In this document: piece by piece, positions 7,167 through 15,802 of the stretch
Layout: each line of letters starts with the position of its first letter
How positions within the stretch are numbered: the stretch's first letter is position 1
Origin: Cytophagaceae bacterium
GTDB taxonomy: Bacteria; Bacteroidota; Bacteroidia; Cytophagales; Spirosomataceae
Reading direction: 5' to 3'
Length of the DNA: 49,892 nucleotides
Assembly (NCBI GenBank): GCA_027491315.1
Contig: JAIXWL010000016.1
Span: forward strand, 137,454-187,345
Position numbers and translations under genes: made by a program
Notes under the pieces: model-generated
Seen by the model: only the letters and a program-made list of their open reading frames with translations
The model's database searches: none
Told to the model about the DNA's origin: nothing

Positions 7167-8678
7167 ATGATGAAAAGACTTTCAAGTATTATCCTACTTT
7201 CATTATGTGTTCAAATCGCTTGGGGACAAGGTTCAGAGGAAAAAATCAAAGCATTTATTCCAACAATTGACCAGTTATTTAAACAATATGCGGAGCAAGA
7301 AAAATTACCTAGTGTGGTTTACGGAATAGTTTATCAAGGCAAATTGATACATAGCCATTCGATAGGACTTGCCAATTTGAAGGAAAAAATTCCAGCAAGT
7401 ACTCAGATGGATTACCGAATAGCTTCTATGACCAAAAGTTTTACAACCATGGCCATTTTGAAGTTACGTGATGAAGGGAAATTGCAATTGGATGAACCGG
7501 CCCATCATTACATTCCAGAATTAAAAAATCAACGATATGTGACTCAAGATGCTCCAGAGATAAGCATTCGGCATTTAATGACCCATGCAGCGGGCTTTCC
7601 AGAAGATAATCCCTGGGGCGATAGACAATTGGGCATTTCTGAAAAAGCCTTTTCTGAGATGCTTAGCAAAGGTATTTCTTTTTCAACTAACCCTGGGGTA
7701 AGTTTTGAATATAGCAATATGGGATTTGCTTTGTTAGGTAGCATCATAAAAAAAGTAAGCGGAAAACCCTATCAAATTTATATTAAAGAGCAAATCTTGA
7801 AGCCCTTAGGCATGAATGACACCTATTGGGAATATGCTGATATACCTAAAAACAAATTAGCATTAGGATATCGATGGATCAATGACACATGGGTAGAGCA
7901 ACCTTTGGAACACGACGGAGCTTATGGGGCCATGGGAGGTTTAATTACAAGCATGGAGGATTTTAGTCGATATGTAGCCTTTCACTTATCTGCTTGGCCA
8001 GAAAGAAATGACCCTGAAACGGGACCAATCAAGCGATCTTCTGTGAGAGAAATGCAATTCCCGTGGAATTTCATTGGAGTGAATGCCCAACAAAAATACC
8101 CCAACGGACAGGTAGGGTTAAACTTTAGTGCCTATGCCTATGGTTTAAGCTTTTCAAAAGATTATGCCAATAGAACCTCGGTATCACATTCAGGCGGATT
8201 ACCAGGATTTGGGAGTAATTGGCGAATTTTCCCTGACTATCAACTTGGCATTATTTCCTTCAGCAATTTGACGTATGCCAATATGGGCAGAATCAACTTG
8301 AAAATTATTGATTCTTTGATTAATTCTAAGGCATTACCCAAGCGTGATTTACCTATTTCGGCGATTTTGAAGCAAAGACAAAGTGAAATAATGCAATTAT
8401 TGCCACAGTGGAATCAAGCGGAATCAAGTGGCTTATTTGCCATTAACTTTTTCTCAGATTATTTCATCCCTGTTTTGAAAAAAGAGGCTGAAACTTTATT
8501 TGGCAAAATTGGAAAAATAAAAAAAGTACATGAAATGGTACCTGAGAACCAATTAAGAGGAAAATTCAGAATCGAAGGAGAAAAAGGGGATTTAGAGGTA
8601 AGTTTCACACTCAGTCCAGAAAACCCAGCACTCATTCAAGAATTTCACTTATATGAAATAAAAAAGGCTCAAGAATGA
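7167..8678 (+). CDS. Exported serine hydrolase, beta-lactamase class C / D-peptidase family
   Basis: 503 aa. Signal peptide: MMKRLSSIILLSLCVQIAWG-Q, with cleavage likely after residue 20. Catalytic motifs of the class C beta-lactamase/DD-peptidase fold are complete: Ser87-x-x-Lys90 (SMTK), Tyr182-Ser-Asn184 (YSN) and His341-Ser-Gly (HSGG). Such periplasmic proteins act as D-aminopeptidases, esterases or peptidoglycan-related hydrolases, and few of this size are true beta-lactamases. The last ~110 residues form a separate beta-rich extension of unknown role. The stop codon (8676-8678) sits in a hairpin shared with convergent trhO. Confidence 0.88.
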   Translation: MMKRLSSIILLSLCVQIAWGQGSEEKIKAFIPTIDQLFKQYAEQEKLPSVVYGIVYQGKLIHSHSIGLANLKEKIPASTQMDYRIASMTKSFTTMAILKLRDEGKLQLDEPAHHYIPELKNQRYVTQDAPEISIRHLMTHAAGFPEDNPWGDRQLGISEKAFSEMLSKGISFSTNPGVSFEYSNMGFALLGSIIKKVSGKPYQIYIKEQILKPLGMNDTYWEYADIPKNKLALGYRWINDTWVEQPLEHDGAYGAMGGLITSMEDFSRYVAFHLSAWPERNDPETGPIKRSSVREMQFPWNFIGVNAQQKYPNGQVGLNFSAYAYGLSFSKDYANRTSVSHSGGLPGFGSNWRIFPDYQLGIISFSNLTYANMGRINLKIIDSLINSKALPKRDLPISAILKQRQSEIMQLLPQWNQAESSGLFAINFFSDYFIPVLKKEAETLFGKIGKIKKVHEMVPENQLRGKFRIEGEKGDLEVSFTLSPENPALIQEFHLYEIKKAQE

Positions 8679-8688
8679 GCCTTTTTTT
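8660..8688. terminator. Bidirectional intrinsic terminator between serine hydrolase and trhO
   Basis: AAAAAAGGCTC (8660-8670), loop of six bases, GAGCCTTTTTTT (8677-8688). An A-tract on one side and a T-tract on the other let it end transcription from both directions. Both convergent stop codons (TGA at 8676-8678 on plus, TGA at 8669-8671 on minus) lie inside it. Confidence 0.88.
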
Positions 8689-9661
8689 GTTTTTCTTCAA
8701 TTTTGGCATTTCTGCTGAAGGACTTAAATCCAAGAATAGGAGAGTAGCCTACTGATTGTTTGGAATAATATCCTTTTTCATTGTAAGGCCGCTTTCTAGG
8801 ATGATCTTTACATTCAGGCGAACAGGCCCCATCCATTTCCTTCAAACATGCTGGGCAAATAGCTAAATGCTCATTACATTCTGGATTAGCACAGTTTACC
8901 ATGTGATCAGAAGGTTCTTGGCATACATGGCATTTGGAAATAACCATTGGATTTACACGATTTACAGGCGTAGCTACCCGACTATCGAATACATAACAAG
9001 AACCGTCAAAATCCTCTCCACCTTCTTCTAATCCATACTTTATAATTCCTCCATGCAATTGGTACACATCTTTAAAACCTTTCTCCAATAAATAGGCAGA
9101 GGCTTTTTCACACTTAATACCTCCTGTACAATAGGTTATGACTTTTTTATCCTTTAGATGTTCAATTTCATGTACATGATCCGGTAGGTCACGAAGGTTT
9201 TCCATATCAAAAGTGTAAGCACCTTTGAAACGCCCTAATTCATGTTCATAATTTGAACGCATATCCACTAAAACTACATTGGGATCGTTTTTAAGTAATT
9301 CTTTGAATTCCTTGGGCTTCAAATGCTTTCCAGTCTTTTCTAATGGATTTACAGGCAAGTCAGAATGAACAATTTCATTTTTGACACGAACATGCAATTT
9401 ATTGAACGTATGCTGATCAAATTCTTCAATTTTAAAGTCAAAGTCAGTACCCTGAAAAATAGGATCACTTTCCAGCCACCTCATGTATTTTTCACAATCT
9501 CCTTTGAGGCCTGAGACGGCACCATTCAATCCTTCTGATGCTACAATTATGCGGCCAAGGATATTGTTTTCAATACAAAAAAGGTGATGTTTTTCCCGAT
9601 AAGCCTCAGGATCTGGCACAGGGGTGTAGTTATAGTAAAGCAACACACTGTAAGGTTTCAT
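8669..9661 (-). CDS. trhO: tRNA uridine(34) hydroxylase, rhodanese family (TrhO/YceA)
   Basis: 330 aa from MKPYSVLLYYNY; an ATG three codons upstream (9670) is possible. It hydroxylates U34 of certain tRNAs to 5-hydroxyuridine in an O2-dependent way. The N-terminal acylphosphatase-like domain (ASEGLNGAVSG) is followed by a rhodanese domain with the active-site loop CTGGIKCEK (catalytic Cys about residue 178) and YQLHGGIIKYG. The C-terminal extension has four Cys pairs (CHVC, CANPEC, CPAC, CSPEC) that form a zinc-binding region typical of the longer members. A tRNA gene lies 39 bp upstream on the same strand and might be co-transcribed. Confidence 0.92.
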   Translation of the reverse strand: MKPYSVLLYYNYTPVPDPEAYREKHHLFCIENNILGRIIVASEGLNGAVSGLKGDCEKYMRWLESDPIFQGTDFDFKIEEFDQHTFNKLHVRVKNEIVHSDLPVNPLEKTGKHLKPKEFKELLKNDPNVVLVDMRSNYEHELGRFKGAYTFDMENLRDLPDHVHEIEHLKDKKVITYCTGGIKCEKASAYLLEKGFKDVYQLHGGIIKYGLEEGGEDFDGSCYVFDSRVATPVNRVNPMVISKCHVCQEPSDHMVNCANPECNEHLAICPACLKEMDGACSPECKDHPRKRPYNEKGYYSKQSVGYSPILGFKSFSRNAKIEEKQKKAHS

Positions 9662-9699
9662 CTTCAACATGATTTACAGATTATGAATAAAAAAATAAG

Positions 9700-9783
9700 T
9701 GACGATGGGGAGATTCGAACTCCCATACCTAAAACGGCACTACCACCTCAAAGTAGCGTGTCTACCAATTCCACCACATCGCC
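9700..9783 (-). tRNA. tRNA-Leu (GAG)
   Basis: 84-nt class II tRNA read on the minus strand. The acceptor GGCGATG pairs with CATCGTC (one G-U). The D arm has TGGTAGACACG. The anticodon loop TTGAGGT carries GAG, closed by CTACT/GGTAG. A long variable arm follows (TGCCGTTTTAGGTA), and the T loop is GTTCGAATC. The discriminator is A, and CCA is not encoded. It reads CUC and CUU codons. Confidence 0.95.
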
Positions 9784-9794
9784 AAAATGGTTAG

Positions 9795-9824
9795 CAAAAT
9801 TACCAAATATTTGCTTACTTGCAA
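9795..9824 (-). promoter_or_regulatory. Bacteroidota-type promoter for tRNA-Leu
   Basis: On the minus strand TTG (9824-9822), 19 bases, then TAATTTTG (9802-9795), a full match to the TTG-N19-TAnnTTTG sigma-ABfr consensus. The -7 box ends 11 bases before the tRNA 5' end, which fits a short leader to be trimmed by RNase P. Confidence 0.75.
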
Positions 9825-9859
9825 GGAAATCAAGTTTTCATCAAATCTGAATAAACAGA

Positions 9860-10234
9860 ATGGCTTTAGAAATCAGCGGAAAATTAATTAAAAAACTTCC
9901 TGAGGTAACCGGTACAGGACGCAATGGAACCAATTGGATTAAGCAAGAATTTGTTATTGAAACTCAAGATCAATACCCTAAAAAAGTATGTATGTCGGTC
10001 TGGGGTGACAAGACTCAAGATTTAGCTCCGGTACAAGAAGGTGAAATAGTGAAAGTACAATTCAATGTAGAATCTAGAGAATATAATGATCGCTGGTATA
10101 CAGAAATAAGAGCTTATCGCTTAGATCGTTCTGGGTCGGCTCCGTCAGTTCCTCCTAATGTAGCTCCTTCAGCTGGTGGTGGCTATCAGTTTCCTCCATT
10201 GGAAGCTGAATCTGGAGATGATCTTCCTTTTTAA
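9860..10234 (+). CDS. DUF3127 protein, OB-fold-like with SSB-like C-terminal tail
   Basis: 124 aa. It is a recognisable Bacteroidota family (DUF3127) with a beta-rich N-terminal ~90 residues (GKLIKKLPEVTGTGRNG...WIKQEFVIETQDQYPKKVCMSVWGDK) thought to be an OB fold. A Gly/Pro/Ser-rich linker (GSAPSVPPNVAPSAGGG) then ends in the acidic-hydrophobic tip SGDDLPF. That architecture (OB fold, flexible linker, DD-x-PF end) copies single-stranded DNA-binding protein, whose tail recruits replication and repair proteins. Nucleic-acid binding is an inference. The gene ends in a strong hairpin shared with pirin. Confidence 0.8.
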   Translation: MALEISGKLIKKLPEVTGTGRNGTNWIKQEFVIETQDQYPKKVCMSVWGDKTQDLAPVQEGEIVKVQFNVESREYNDRWYTEIRAYRLDRSGSAPSVPPNVAPSAGGGYQFPPLEAESGDDLPF

Positions 10235-10240
10235 AAATCA

Positions 10241-10283
10241 TTTTGGATTAGAGACCTAGCATGGCTAGGTCTCTAATCCAAAA
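10241..10283. terminator. Perfect 20-bp hairpin, bidirectional terminator
   Basis: Bases 10241-10260 pair completely with 10264-10283 around a 3-base ATG loop. Arms begin with TTTTGGATT and end with AATCCAAAA, giving a T-run on either strand. The pirin stop codon (TAG, complement of 10273-10275) lies in one arm. Confidence 0.88.
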
Positions 10284-11151
10284 ACCCAAATTTTCCTGAA
10301 TTAAAATCATGGAAAGCTTGCATGATTTCTTGACGAGTATTCATAACAAAAGGTCCATGGGCAGCGATAGGTTCATGAATAGGTTCTCCGCTTAGAATCA
10401 AAACAATACTATCTTCTTTAGCTTCCAAACTAAATTCTTTTCCATCATTTTCCATCAAGGCCAAATGATCTAATTCGGCTTCTTCCGTTCCATTGATGGT
10501 GATACTTCCTTCAATGACTAATAAACAAGTGTTATAGGTTGCAGGAAAGGAGAAACTCGCTTTAGCACCTGCTTTCAGTTTTGCATTCAACATATTGACT
10601 GGAGTAAATGTAGATGCTGGGCCCTTATGACCTTGGTATTCACCTGCTATAACTTCAACTAGGCCAACATTTTCTCCTAAATCAACCTTGGTGATTTGTT
10701 GATTCGAAATAGCCTGATATTTAGGTGTTGACATCTTGTCTTTGGCAGGTAAATTCACCCATAACTGTACCATTTGAAAATCACCTCCTTCAGCACTAAA
10801 ACTTTCTTCATGGTATTCTTTGTGTAATACTCCAGAAGCGGCTGTCATCCATTGAACATCACCTTCCCCGATGATTCCTCCGCCACCACTACTATCATGG
10901 TGAGCCACACGACCTTTATAAGCTATGGTTACCGTTTCAAATCCTCGATGGGGATGAACTCCTACGCCTCTTGCTTCAGCAGAAGGAGAGAAGTAATGTT
11001 TGGAACCATAATCCAACATGATAAAAGGACTCATTCGTTGCATATCCAGACCGTAGCGGCTTGGAATAAAATTATGCACTCTAAATCCATCACCTACAAA
11101 ATGTACCTCTCCGGGAGGGTATATTAATTCGACTTTCTTTGTCATACTCAT
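10273..11151 (-). CDS. Pirin family protein (bicupin)
   Basis: 292 aa from MSMTKK (ATG at 11145 is an alternative). Two cupin domains; the N-terminal one has the metal motif HPHRGFET (His66, His68) and WMTAASGVLHKEYHE (His110, Glu112), the Fe ligands of pirin. The family includes quercetin 2,3-dioxygenase-like enzymes and redox-sensing co-regulators; which role applies cannot be told. The C-terminal cupin (FSFPATYNTCLLVIEGSITING) appears degenerate. Monocistronic, between a shared terminator and a small gap to the GNAT gene. Confidence 0.92.
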   Translation of the reverse strand: MSMTKKVELIYPPGEVHFVGDGFRVHNFIPSRYGLDMQRMSPFIMLDYGSKHYFSPSAEARGVGVHPHRGFETVTIAYKGRVAHHDSSGGGGIIGEGDVQWMTAASGVLHKEYHEESFSAEGGDFQMVQLWVNLPAKDKMSTPKYQAISNQQITKVDLGENVGLVEVIAGEYQGHKGPASTFTPVNMLNAKLKAGAKASFSFPATYNTCLLVIEGSITINGTEEAELDHLALMENDGKEFSLEAKEDSIVLILSGEPIHEPIAAHGPFVMNTRQEIMQAFHDFNSGKFGFLD

Positions 11152-11199
11152 CTTTATATTTGGAGAAAAAACCTACCACTAATCACAAAACCATAAGAA

Positions 11200-11637
11200 C
11201 TAATCACTTATTATCAGAGCCATTGCTTGATGAACAATATCTGCCTCTATAAAAGTTTCACCATAAGGAACAAATCCTAAACTTGCGTACAAGGGCATGA
11301 CAGTTTGTTGGGAATGTAAATAGAAATAAGTGCACTCAGGATAAGTATTTCGAGCTTCTTGCAGGATATGCCGAACCATTTGACTGGCAAATCCTTTACC
11401 ACGAGCATCTGCCAAAGTGGCAATTCGCTCGACTTTGATTCCTTTTTCGGTTTTACGAAAACGGCCTGTAGCCGCAGGTTTTCCATCCTCCAGAAGTAGG
11501 TAATGTTGGGCTTGTGCATCCAATTCATCAAATTCTTCTGAGGGCAAACAAGCTTGTTCTACAACAAATACTTTGATTCTAATATCAAAAACCTGGTGAA
11601 TTTCCTCTAGTGATTTGGCTTGAATAATTTCAACCAT
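11200..11637 (-). CDS. GNAT family N-acetyltransferase (YjcF/ElaA-like)
   Basis: 145 aa from MVEIIQAKS. An in-frame ATG at 11676 would lie inside phoH and adds non-conserved residues. The N-terminal helix IRIKVFVVEQACLPSEEFDELD is the substrate-side signature of the YjcF/ElaA type, and the acetyl-CoA loop reads DARGKGFASQMV. The C-terminal segment QTVMPLYASLGFVPYGE is the usual GNAT ending. The start codon follows the phoH stop by a single base, so the two are probably co-transcribed and translationally coupled. Confidence 0.86.
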   Translation of the reverse strand: MVEIIQAKSLEEIHQVFDIRIKVFVVEQACLPSEEFDELDAQAQHYLLLEDGKPAATGRFRKTEKGIKVERIATLADARGKGFASQMVRHILQEARNTYPECTYFYLHSQQTVMPLYASLGFVPYGETFIEADIVHQAMALIISD

Positions 11638-11638
11638 C

Positions 11639-12598
11639 TTATTTTTCTTGTTTTCCGTAGGCCTCAATGATTTCACGAACTAAGCGGTGACGAACGACGT
11701 CAGAACCGTCTAATTCAACAAATGATATCCCTGCTATACCTTTTAATATATGTGCTGCTTCCCCCAATCCTGAAACCTGGTTTTTAGGTAAATCCACTTG
11801 AGATTTATCACCTGTTATGATAGTCTTTGATTGAATACCCATACGAGTTAAAAACATTTTCATCTGCATGGAAGTGGTATTCTGCGCCTCATCTAATAAA
11901 ATGAATGCTTTATTCAAGGTGCGACCACGCATGTAGGCTAAAGGAGCAATTTCAATGGTTCGATTCTCAATATAAAATTTCAATTTCTCAGCAGGAATCA
12001 TATCTTCCAATGCATCGTAAATTGGACGTAAATAAGGGTCAATTTTTTCCTTTAAATCTCCAGGTAAAAAACCCAGATTTTCTCCTGCTTCTACCGCAGG
12101 CCTGGTGATGATAATCTTTTTGACTTCTTTGTTTTTGAGCGCTTTGACAGCTAAAGCCACTGCCGTATATGTCTTACCGGTTCCCGCAGGGCCAATCGCA
12201 AAAACAATATCATTTTTACTAGCTGCTTCTACTAATTTTCGTTGATTGGGGGTTTTGACTTTAATGACTAAACCTTTGGTCCCAAAAAGCAACACGTCTT
12301 TATCTTCCACCCATGGAGTTTCATTTTCCTCTCCGGTGGGATTTAAGATCAAATCAATGTAGGCCTTCATGTGGTTGGCCGACAAAGAACTATGTTTTTC
12401 TAAATGCTTGATACATTGATTGACAATGGCCTCTACCAAAGAAATTTGATCATCTGAACCACGAACCGTAATTTGATCTCCGCGAGCAATGATTTTGGTC
12501 TGAGGAAAAGCTTCTGTCAATAAGGTTAAGTTGGAATTTGAGACTCCGAGAAAATCTACCAGAGACACATCCGTTAAGGCAATAATTTTTTCTAACAA
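11639..12598 (-). CDS. PhoH family protein (PhoH-like ATPase)
   Basis: 319 aa. Walker A GPAGTGKT at residues 136-143, Walker B AFILLDEAQN at 231-240, and sensor-like TGDKSQVDLP. The N-terminal ~90 residues resemble a KH-like nucleic-acid-binding module (FLGVSNSNLTLLTEAFPQTKIIARGDQITVRG). PhoH-like proteins are RNA-associated ATPases linked to ribosome and RNA metabolism. The reading frame has no ATG at the conserved N-terminus; the start appears to be TTG at 12598 (MLEKIIALTDVSL aligns with family N-termini as I recall them). It is divergent from dnaB with 107 bp between and is followed by a coupled GNAT gene. Confidence 0.9.
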   Translation of the reverse strand: MLEKIIALTDVSLVDFLGVSNSNLTLLTEAFPQTKIIARGDQITVRGSDDQISLVEAIVNQCIKHLEKHSSLSANHMKAYIDLILNPTGEENETPWVEDKDVLLFGTKGLVIKVKTPNQRKLVEAASKNDIVFAIGPAGTGKTYTAVALAVKALKNKEVKKIIITRPAVEAGENLGFLPGDLKEKIDPYLRPIYDALEDMIPAEKLKFYIENRTIEIAPLAYMRGRTLNKAFILLDEAQNTTSMQMKMFLTRMGIQSKTIITGDKSQVDLPKNQVSGLGEAAHILKGIAGISFVELDGSDVVRHRLVREIIEAYGKQEK

Positions 12599-12705
12599 GT
12601 ATGAAAAAGTTAAGGTGAAAAATATTTACTAAAATAGAGAATAATTGAAATTTAATCGGCTGATTAGAATGATATTTTTATCAAAATATTGTAAAATTGT
12701 AGTCT

Positions 12706-14295
12706 ATGGAATCAAACAATCCCTCATCAATTTCTAAAAAAGCAAATTCTGGCTATAATCGTACGAATCAACCAGCACGATTAAGTGATTTAGGCTTAGG
12801 AAAGCTTCCTCCACAAGCGCCTGAGCTAGAAGAAGCTTTGCTGGGAGCATTGATGTTGGAAAAGGAACCCTTGGCCAATGTTATTGAATTATTAAAACCT
12901 GAAACCTTTTATAAAGAGGCTCACCAAAAAATATTTCAGGCCATTCAAGGTTTATTTCAAGCTTCTCAACCTGTCGACTTACTAACAGTCAACAATTACC
13001 TCAAAATAAACGGAGATCTAGAGAAAGCAGGAGGCACGAGTTATTTAGCCCAATTAACATCTCGAGTAAGTTCAACCTCGAACGTTGAATTTCACGCTAG
13101 GATTATCATTGAGCAATACATCAAACGCCAATTGATTCATGTATCCTCAGAAATTCAGCGATTGGCTTATGAGGATACCACCGACGTATTTCAAATTTTG
13201 GATCGAATGGAACAAGAATTGTTTTCCATTGCCGAATCTAATATTCGAAAGAATTACGAGAGTATGTCGGACATTCTAAAGAAGGCCATTGATGAATTAG
13301 AGAAGAAACAAAAGCAAAAAAGTGGACTGACTGGAATTCCATCTGGTTTTACTGAATTAGACCGTCATACCTCAGGTTGGCAAAAACAGGAATTAATCAT
13401 CATTGCGGCTCGTCCAGGTATGGGAAAAACCGCCTTTGTGGTTTCAGCTTGTAGAAATGCAGCCCTAGACTTTGGTCATGCTGTAGCCTTGTTCTCGCTG
13501 GAGATGAGTTCCATACAATTGGTGAATCGTATTGTATCTGCCGAAGCGGAGATTGAAGCTGAAAAGATAAGAAAAGGGAAATTGGAGCCACATGAATGGC
13601 AACAATTGCATACCAAGATTGATAAATTATTTCAAGCACCTATCTATATTGACGATACGCCCGCCTTATCCATTTTGGAATTAAGGGCCAAATGCCGTCG
13701 TTTGAAAGCTCAGAAAAACATTGAGCTGATTGTGATTGACTACTTACAATTAATGACAGGTGATACCTCTGGGAAAGGGGCAAGTGGTAACCGTGAACAA
13801 GAAATTGCTCAAATCTCTCGTGCTTTAAAACAACTGGCGAAAGAATTAGACGTACCAGTCATTGCTTTATCACAGTTAAATCGTTCAACAGAAACGCGTG
13901 GTGGCAATAAAAAACCTCAACTTTCTGACCTTCGTGAATCAGGAGCCATTGAGCAAGATGCTGACCAGGTTATGTTTATCTATCGTCCGGAATACTATGG
14001 TATAACGACTGACGAGCAGGGTAATTCCATTGCAGGGATGGGAGAGATCATCATGGCTAAAAACCGTTCTGGTTCATTAGAAAATGTATGGTTGAAGTTC
14101 ATAGGTAAGTTCACGAAATACTGCGACTTAGATTTTCAACCATTTGCTGATGGAAATGGCAACGGAGTGTTTAATTTAAGTGAATTAGGTGATACAGCCT
14201 CTCAATTTGAACAAGGAAATAGCGACGCAGTATTTAAAGGAAGCAAAATGAATTTGCCTCCAGCCGACTTTGATCCGCTAAACGAACCTTTCTAA
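12706..14295 (+). CDS. dnaB: Replicative DNA helicase DnaB
   Basis: 529 aa, slightly longer than E. coli DnaB. The N-terminal domain (PPQAPELEEALLGALMLE) packs into the hexamer collar and contacts primase. The RecA-like C-terminal motor has Walker A ARPGMGKTAF (about residues 235-244), Walker B IELIVIDYLQLM, the arginine-finger region LSQLNRSTETR and SDLRESGAIEQDADQVMFIYR. A hydrophilic C-terminal extension of ~70 residues ends in DPLNEPF, more acidic and disordered than the core. Its last four bases overlap the 3' end of convergent rlmD. Confidence 0.96.
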   Translation: MESNNPSSISKKANSGYNRTNQPARLSDLGLGKLPPQAPELEEALLGALMLEKEPLANVIELLKPETFYKEAHQKIFQAIQGLFQASQPVDLLTVNNYLKINGDLEKAGGTSYLAQLTSRVSSTSNVEFHARIIIEQYIKRQLIHVSSEIQRLAYEDTTDVFQILDRMEQELFSIAESNIRKNYESMSDILKKAIDELEKKQKQKSGLTGIPSGFTELDRHTSGWQKQELIIIAARPGMGKTAFVVSACRNAALDFGHAVALFSLEMSSIQLVNRIVSAEAEIEAEKIRKGKLEPHEWQQLHTKIDKLFQAPIYIDDTPALSILELRAKCRRLKAQKNIELIVIDYLQLMTGDTSGKGASGNREQEIAQISRALKQLAKELDVPVIALSQLNRSTETRGGNKKPQLSDLRESGAIEQDADQVMFIYRPEYYGITTDEQGNSIAGMGEIIMAKNRSGSLENVWLKFIGKFTKYCDLDFQPFADGNGNGVFNLSELGDTASQFEQGNSDAVFKGSKMNLPPADFDPLNEPF

Positions 14296-15713
14296 TTTTT
14301 TCTTAAACGTAAACGGACGATGTTTTCCACATGGTGGGTTTGGGGAAACATATCTACTGGATGCACCACATCCACCTCGTAGGCCTCATCTAACCATGCA
14401 ATGTCACGTGCTTGGGTAGCTGGATTACAGCTCACATAAACGATTTTTTCTGGTCGAACCTGTAAAAGTTGACGCACCACATCTTCATCCATACCAGCTC
14501 TTGGTGGATCCGTAATTACGACCTGAGGCTTACCATGTTGTTCTATAAATTCTTGGGTAAGCAGCTTTTTCATATCACCAGCAAAGAAAGAAGCTGAATC
14601 AATTTTATTATGAATAGCATTCATGCGGGCATCTTCAACAGCCATTTCCACATACTCTAATCCAACCACTTTAGCCGCAAATTTGGCTAAAAACAAAGCA
14701 ATGGTTCCAGTACCTGTATATAGGTCATAAACTAATTCATCTCCTTGTAAATCAGCATATTCACGAACCAATTGGTATAATCGAAGCGCTTGTTTGGCAT
14801 TGGTTTGAAAGAAGGATTTTGGACCAATCTGAAAATGTAATTCCTCCATTTGTTCCTCGATAAATGGTTTTCCATGGAAGCATATAACTTCTAAATCATG
14901 AAAAGTGTCATTTCCTTTTTGGTTGACAACATAATTCAATGAAGTGATCATAGGGAATGTCACTTTCAAATAGTTCATGACTAAAGAAATCTCAGATTCA
15001 GTAGCATAAGCAAATTGGACTACCACCATCCATTCACCTGAGCTCGCATTTCGAATAATTAAATTGCGTAATGCGCCTTCTTGCTGATTTTTTAATTCAT
15101 AAAATGAAATTCCATGGGCCTCAGCAAAATCACGTACTCCGTTTCGGATGGCATTGGAAGGATCTGGTTGCAAATAACAATGATCCACAGGAAGGATTTT
15201 ATCAAAACGACCTGGCACGTGAAAACCTAAAGCATTCATGGAACCTAAGTCCTCTTTTCCTATTTCTTCGTTGGTAAGCCAACGAGAAGAAGAAAATGTG
15301 AATTCCAATTTATTTCGATAATAGTATTCCTCCTCTGAGCCTAAAATGGGCTGAAATTCAGGGAGTTTCACTTTAGCAATTCTTTCTAAATTATCTTTTA
15401 CTTGTCGCTGTTTAAACGATAATTGGGCTTCATAGGAAACATGCTGCCATTTACAGCCACCACATACACCGAAATGTTCACAAGGAGGCGCAGTTCTATA
15501 AGGAGATAGCGCTTGAATATTGATCGCCTGAGCTTGTTTAAATTTCTTTTTGGACTTGAGAATGCGCAAATCGGCGATGTCACCGGGCGCAACAGTTCCT
15601 TGAACGAAGATGACTTCATCATTGACTTTAGCAATACATTTAGCTTCTGCAGCAAAATCAAGGATGGAAATTTGCTCTAAAACTTGAGGGATTTTATATT
15701 TTTTGGCGCTCAT
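14292..15713 (-). CDS. rlmD: 23S rRNA (uracil-1939-C5)-methyltransferase RlmD
   Basis: 473 aa. N-terminal TRAM domain (residues ~10-70), then the [4Fe-4S] cysteines Cys78, Cys84, Cys87 (CEHFGVCGGC) and Cys179 (VDHCYLQP). The SAM-binding Rossmann fold has DLYTGTGTIALFLA, the motif DPPRAGMDEDVV, and the catalytic Cys in YVSCNPATQARD. RlmD-type enzymes methylate a uracil C5 in 23S rRNA; RlmCD-type double specificity in other phyla means the exact uridine is inferred. Convergent with dnaB, touching by 4 bp. Confidence 0.92.
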   Translation of the reverse strand: MSAKKYKIPQVLEQISILDFAAEAKCIAKVNDEVIFVQGTVAPGDIADLRILKSKKKFKQAQAINIQALSPYRTAPPCEHFGVCGGCKWQHVSYEAQLSFKQRQVKDNLERIAKVKLPEFQPILGSEEEYYYRNKLEFTFSSSRWLTNEEIGKEDLGSMNALGFHVPGRFDKILPVDHCYLQPDPSNAIRNGVRDFAEAHGISFYELKNQQEGALRNLIIRNASSGEWMVVVQFAYATESEISLVMNYLKVTFPMITSLNYVVNQKGNDTFHDLEVICFHGKPFIEEQMEELHFQIGPKSFFQTNAKQALRLYQLVREYADLQGDELVYDLYTGTGTIALFLAKFAAKVVGLEYVEMAVEDARMNAIHNKIDSASFFAGDMKKLLTQEFIEQHGKPQVVITDPPRAGMDEDVVRQLLQVRPEKIVYVSCNPATQARDIAWLDEAYEVDVVHPVDMFPQTHHVENIVRLRLRKN

Positions 15714-15778
15714 AATTAAATTCTAGCACAAAAATAGGGCTTTCATTTGGCTAGTCAATCAATTATGGGATAAAAGCT

Positions 15779-15786
15779 TAACTTTG
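15779..15786 (+). promoter_or_regulatory. Candidate -7 element (TAACTTTG)
   Basis: TAACTTTG matches TAnnTTTG and lies 16 bases before the SDR ATG at 15803. No TTG at the ideal -33 position was seen, so confidence is moderate to low. Confidence 0.4.
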
Positions 15787-15802
15787 AGTTCAAATTTTGT
15801 CT

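Noticed and set aside
7167-8678. Antibiotic-resistance beta-lactamase
   Set aside because: The catalytic motifs fit the class C/DD-peptidase superfamily, but the 503-aa length and C-terminal extension match general serine hydrolases of Bacteroidota, not AmpC-type resistance enzymes.
9661-9783. Functional pairing of TrhO with the adjacent tRNA-Leu as enzyme and substrate
   Set aside because: TrhO modifies U34; this tRNA has anticodon GAG with G34, so it is not a substrate. Only co-transcription remains possible.
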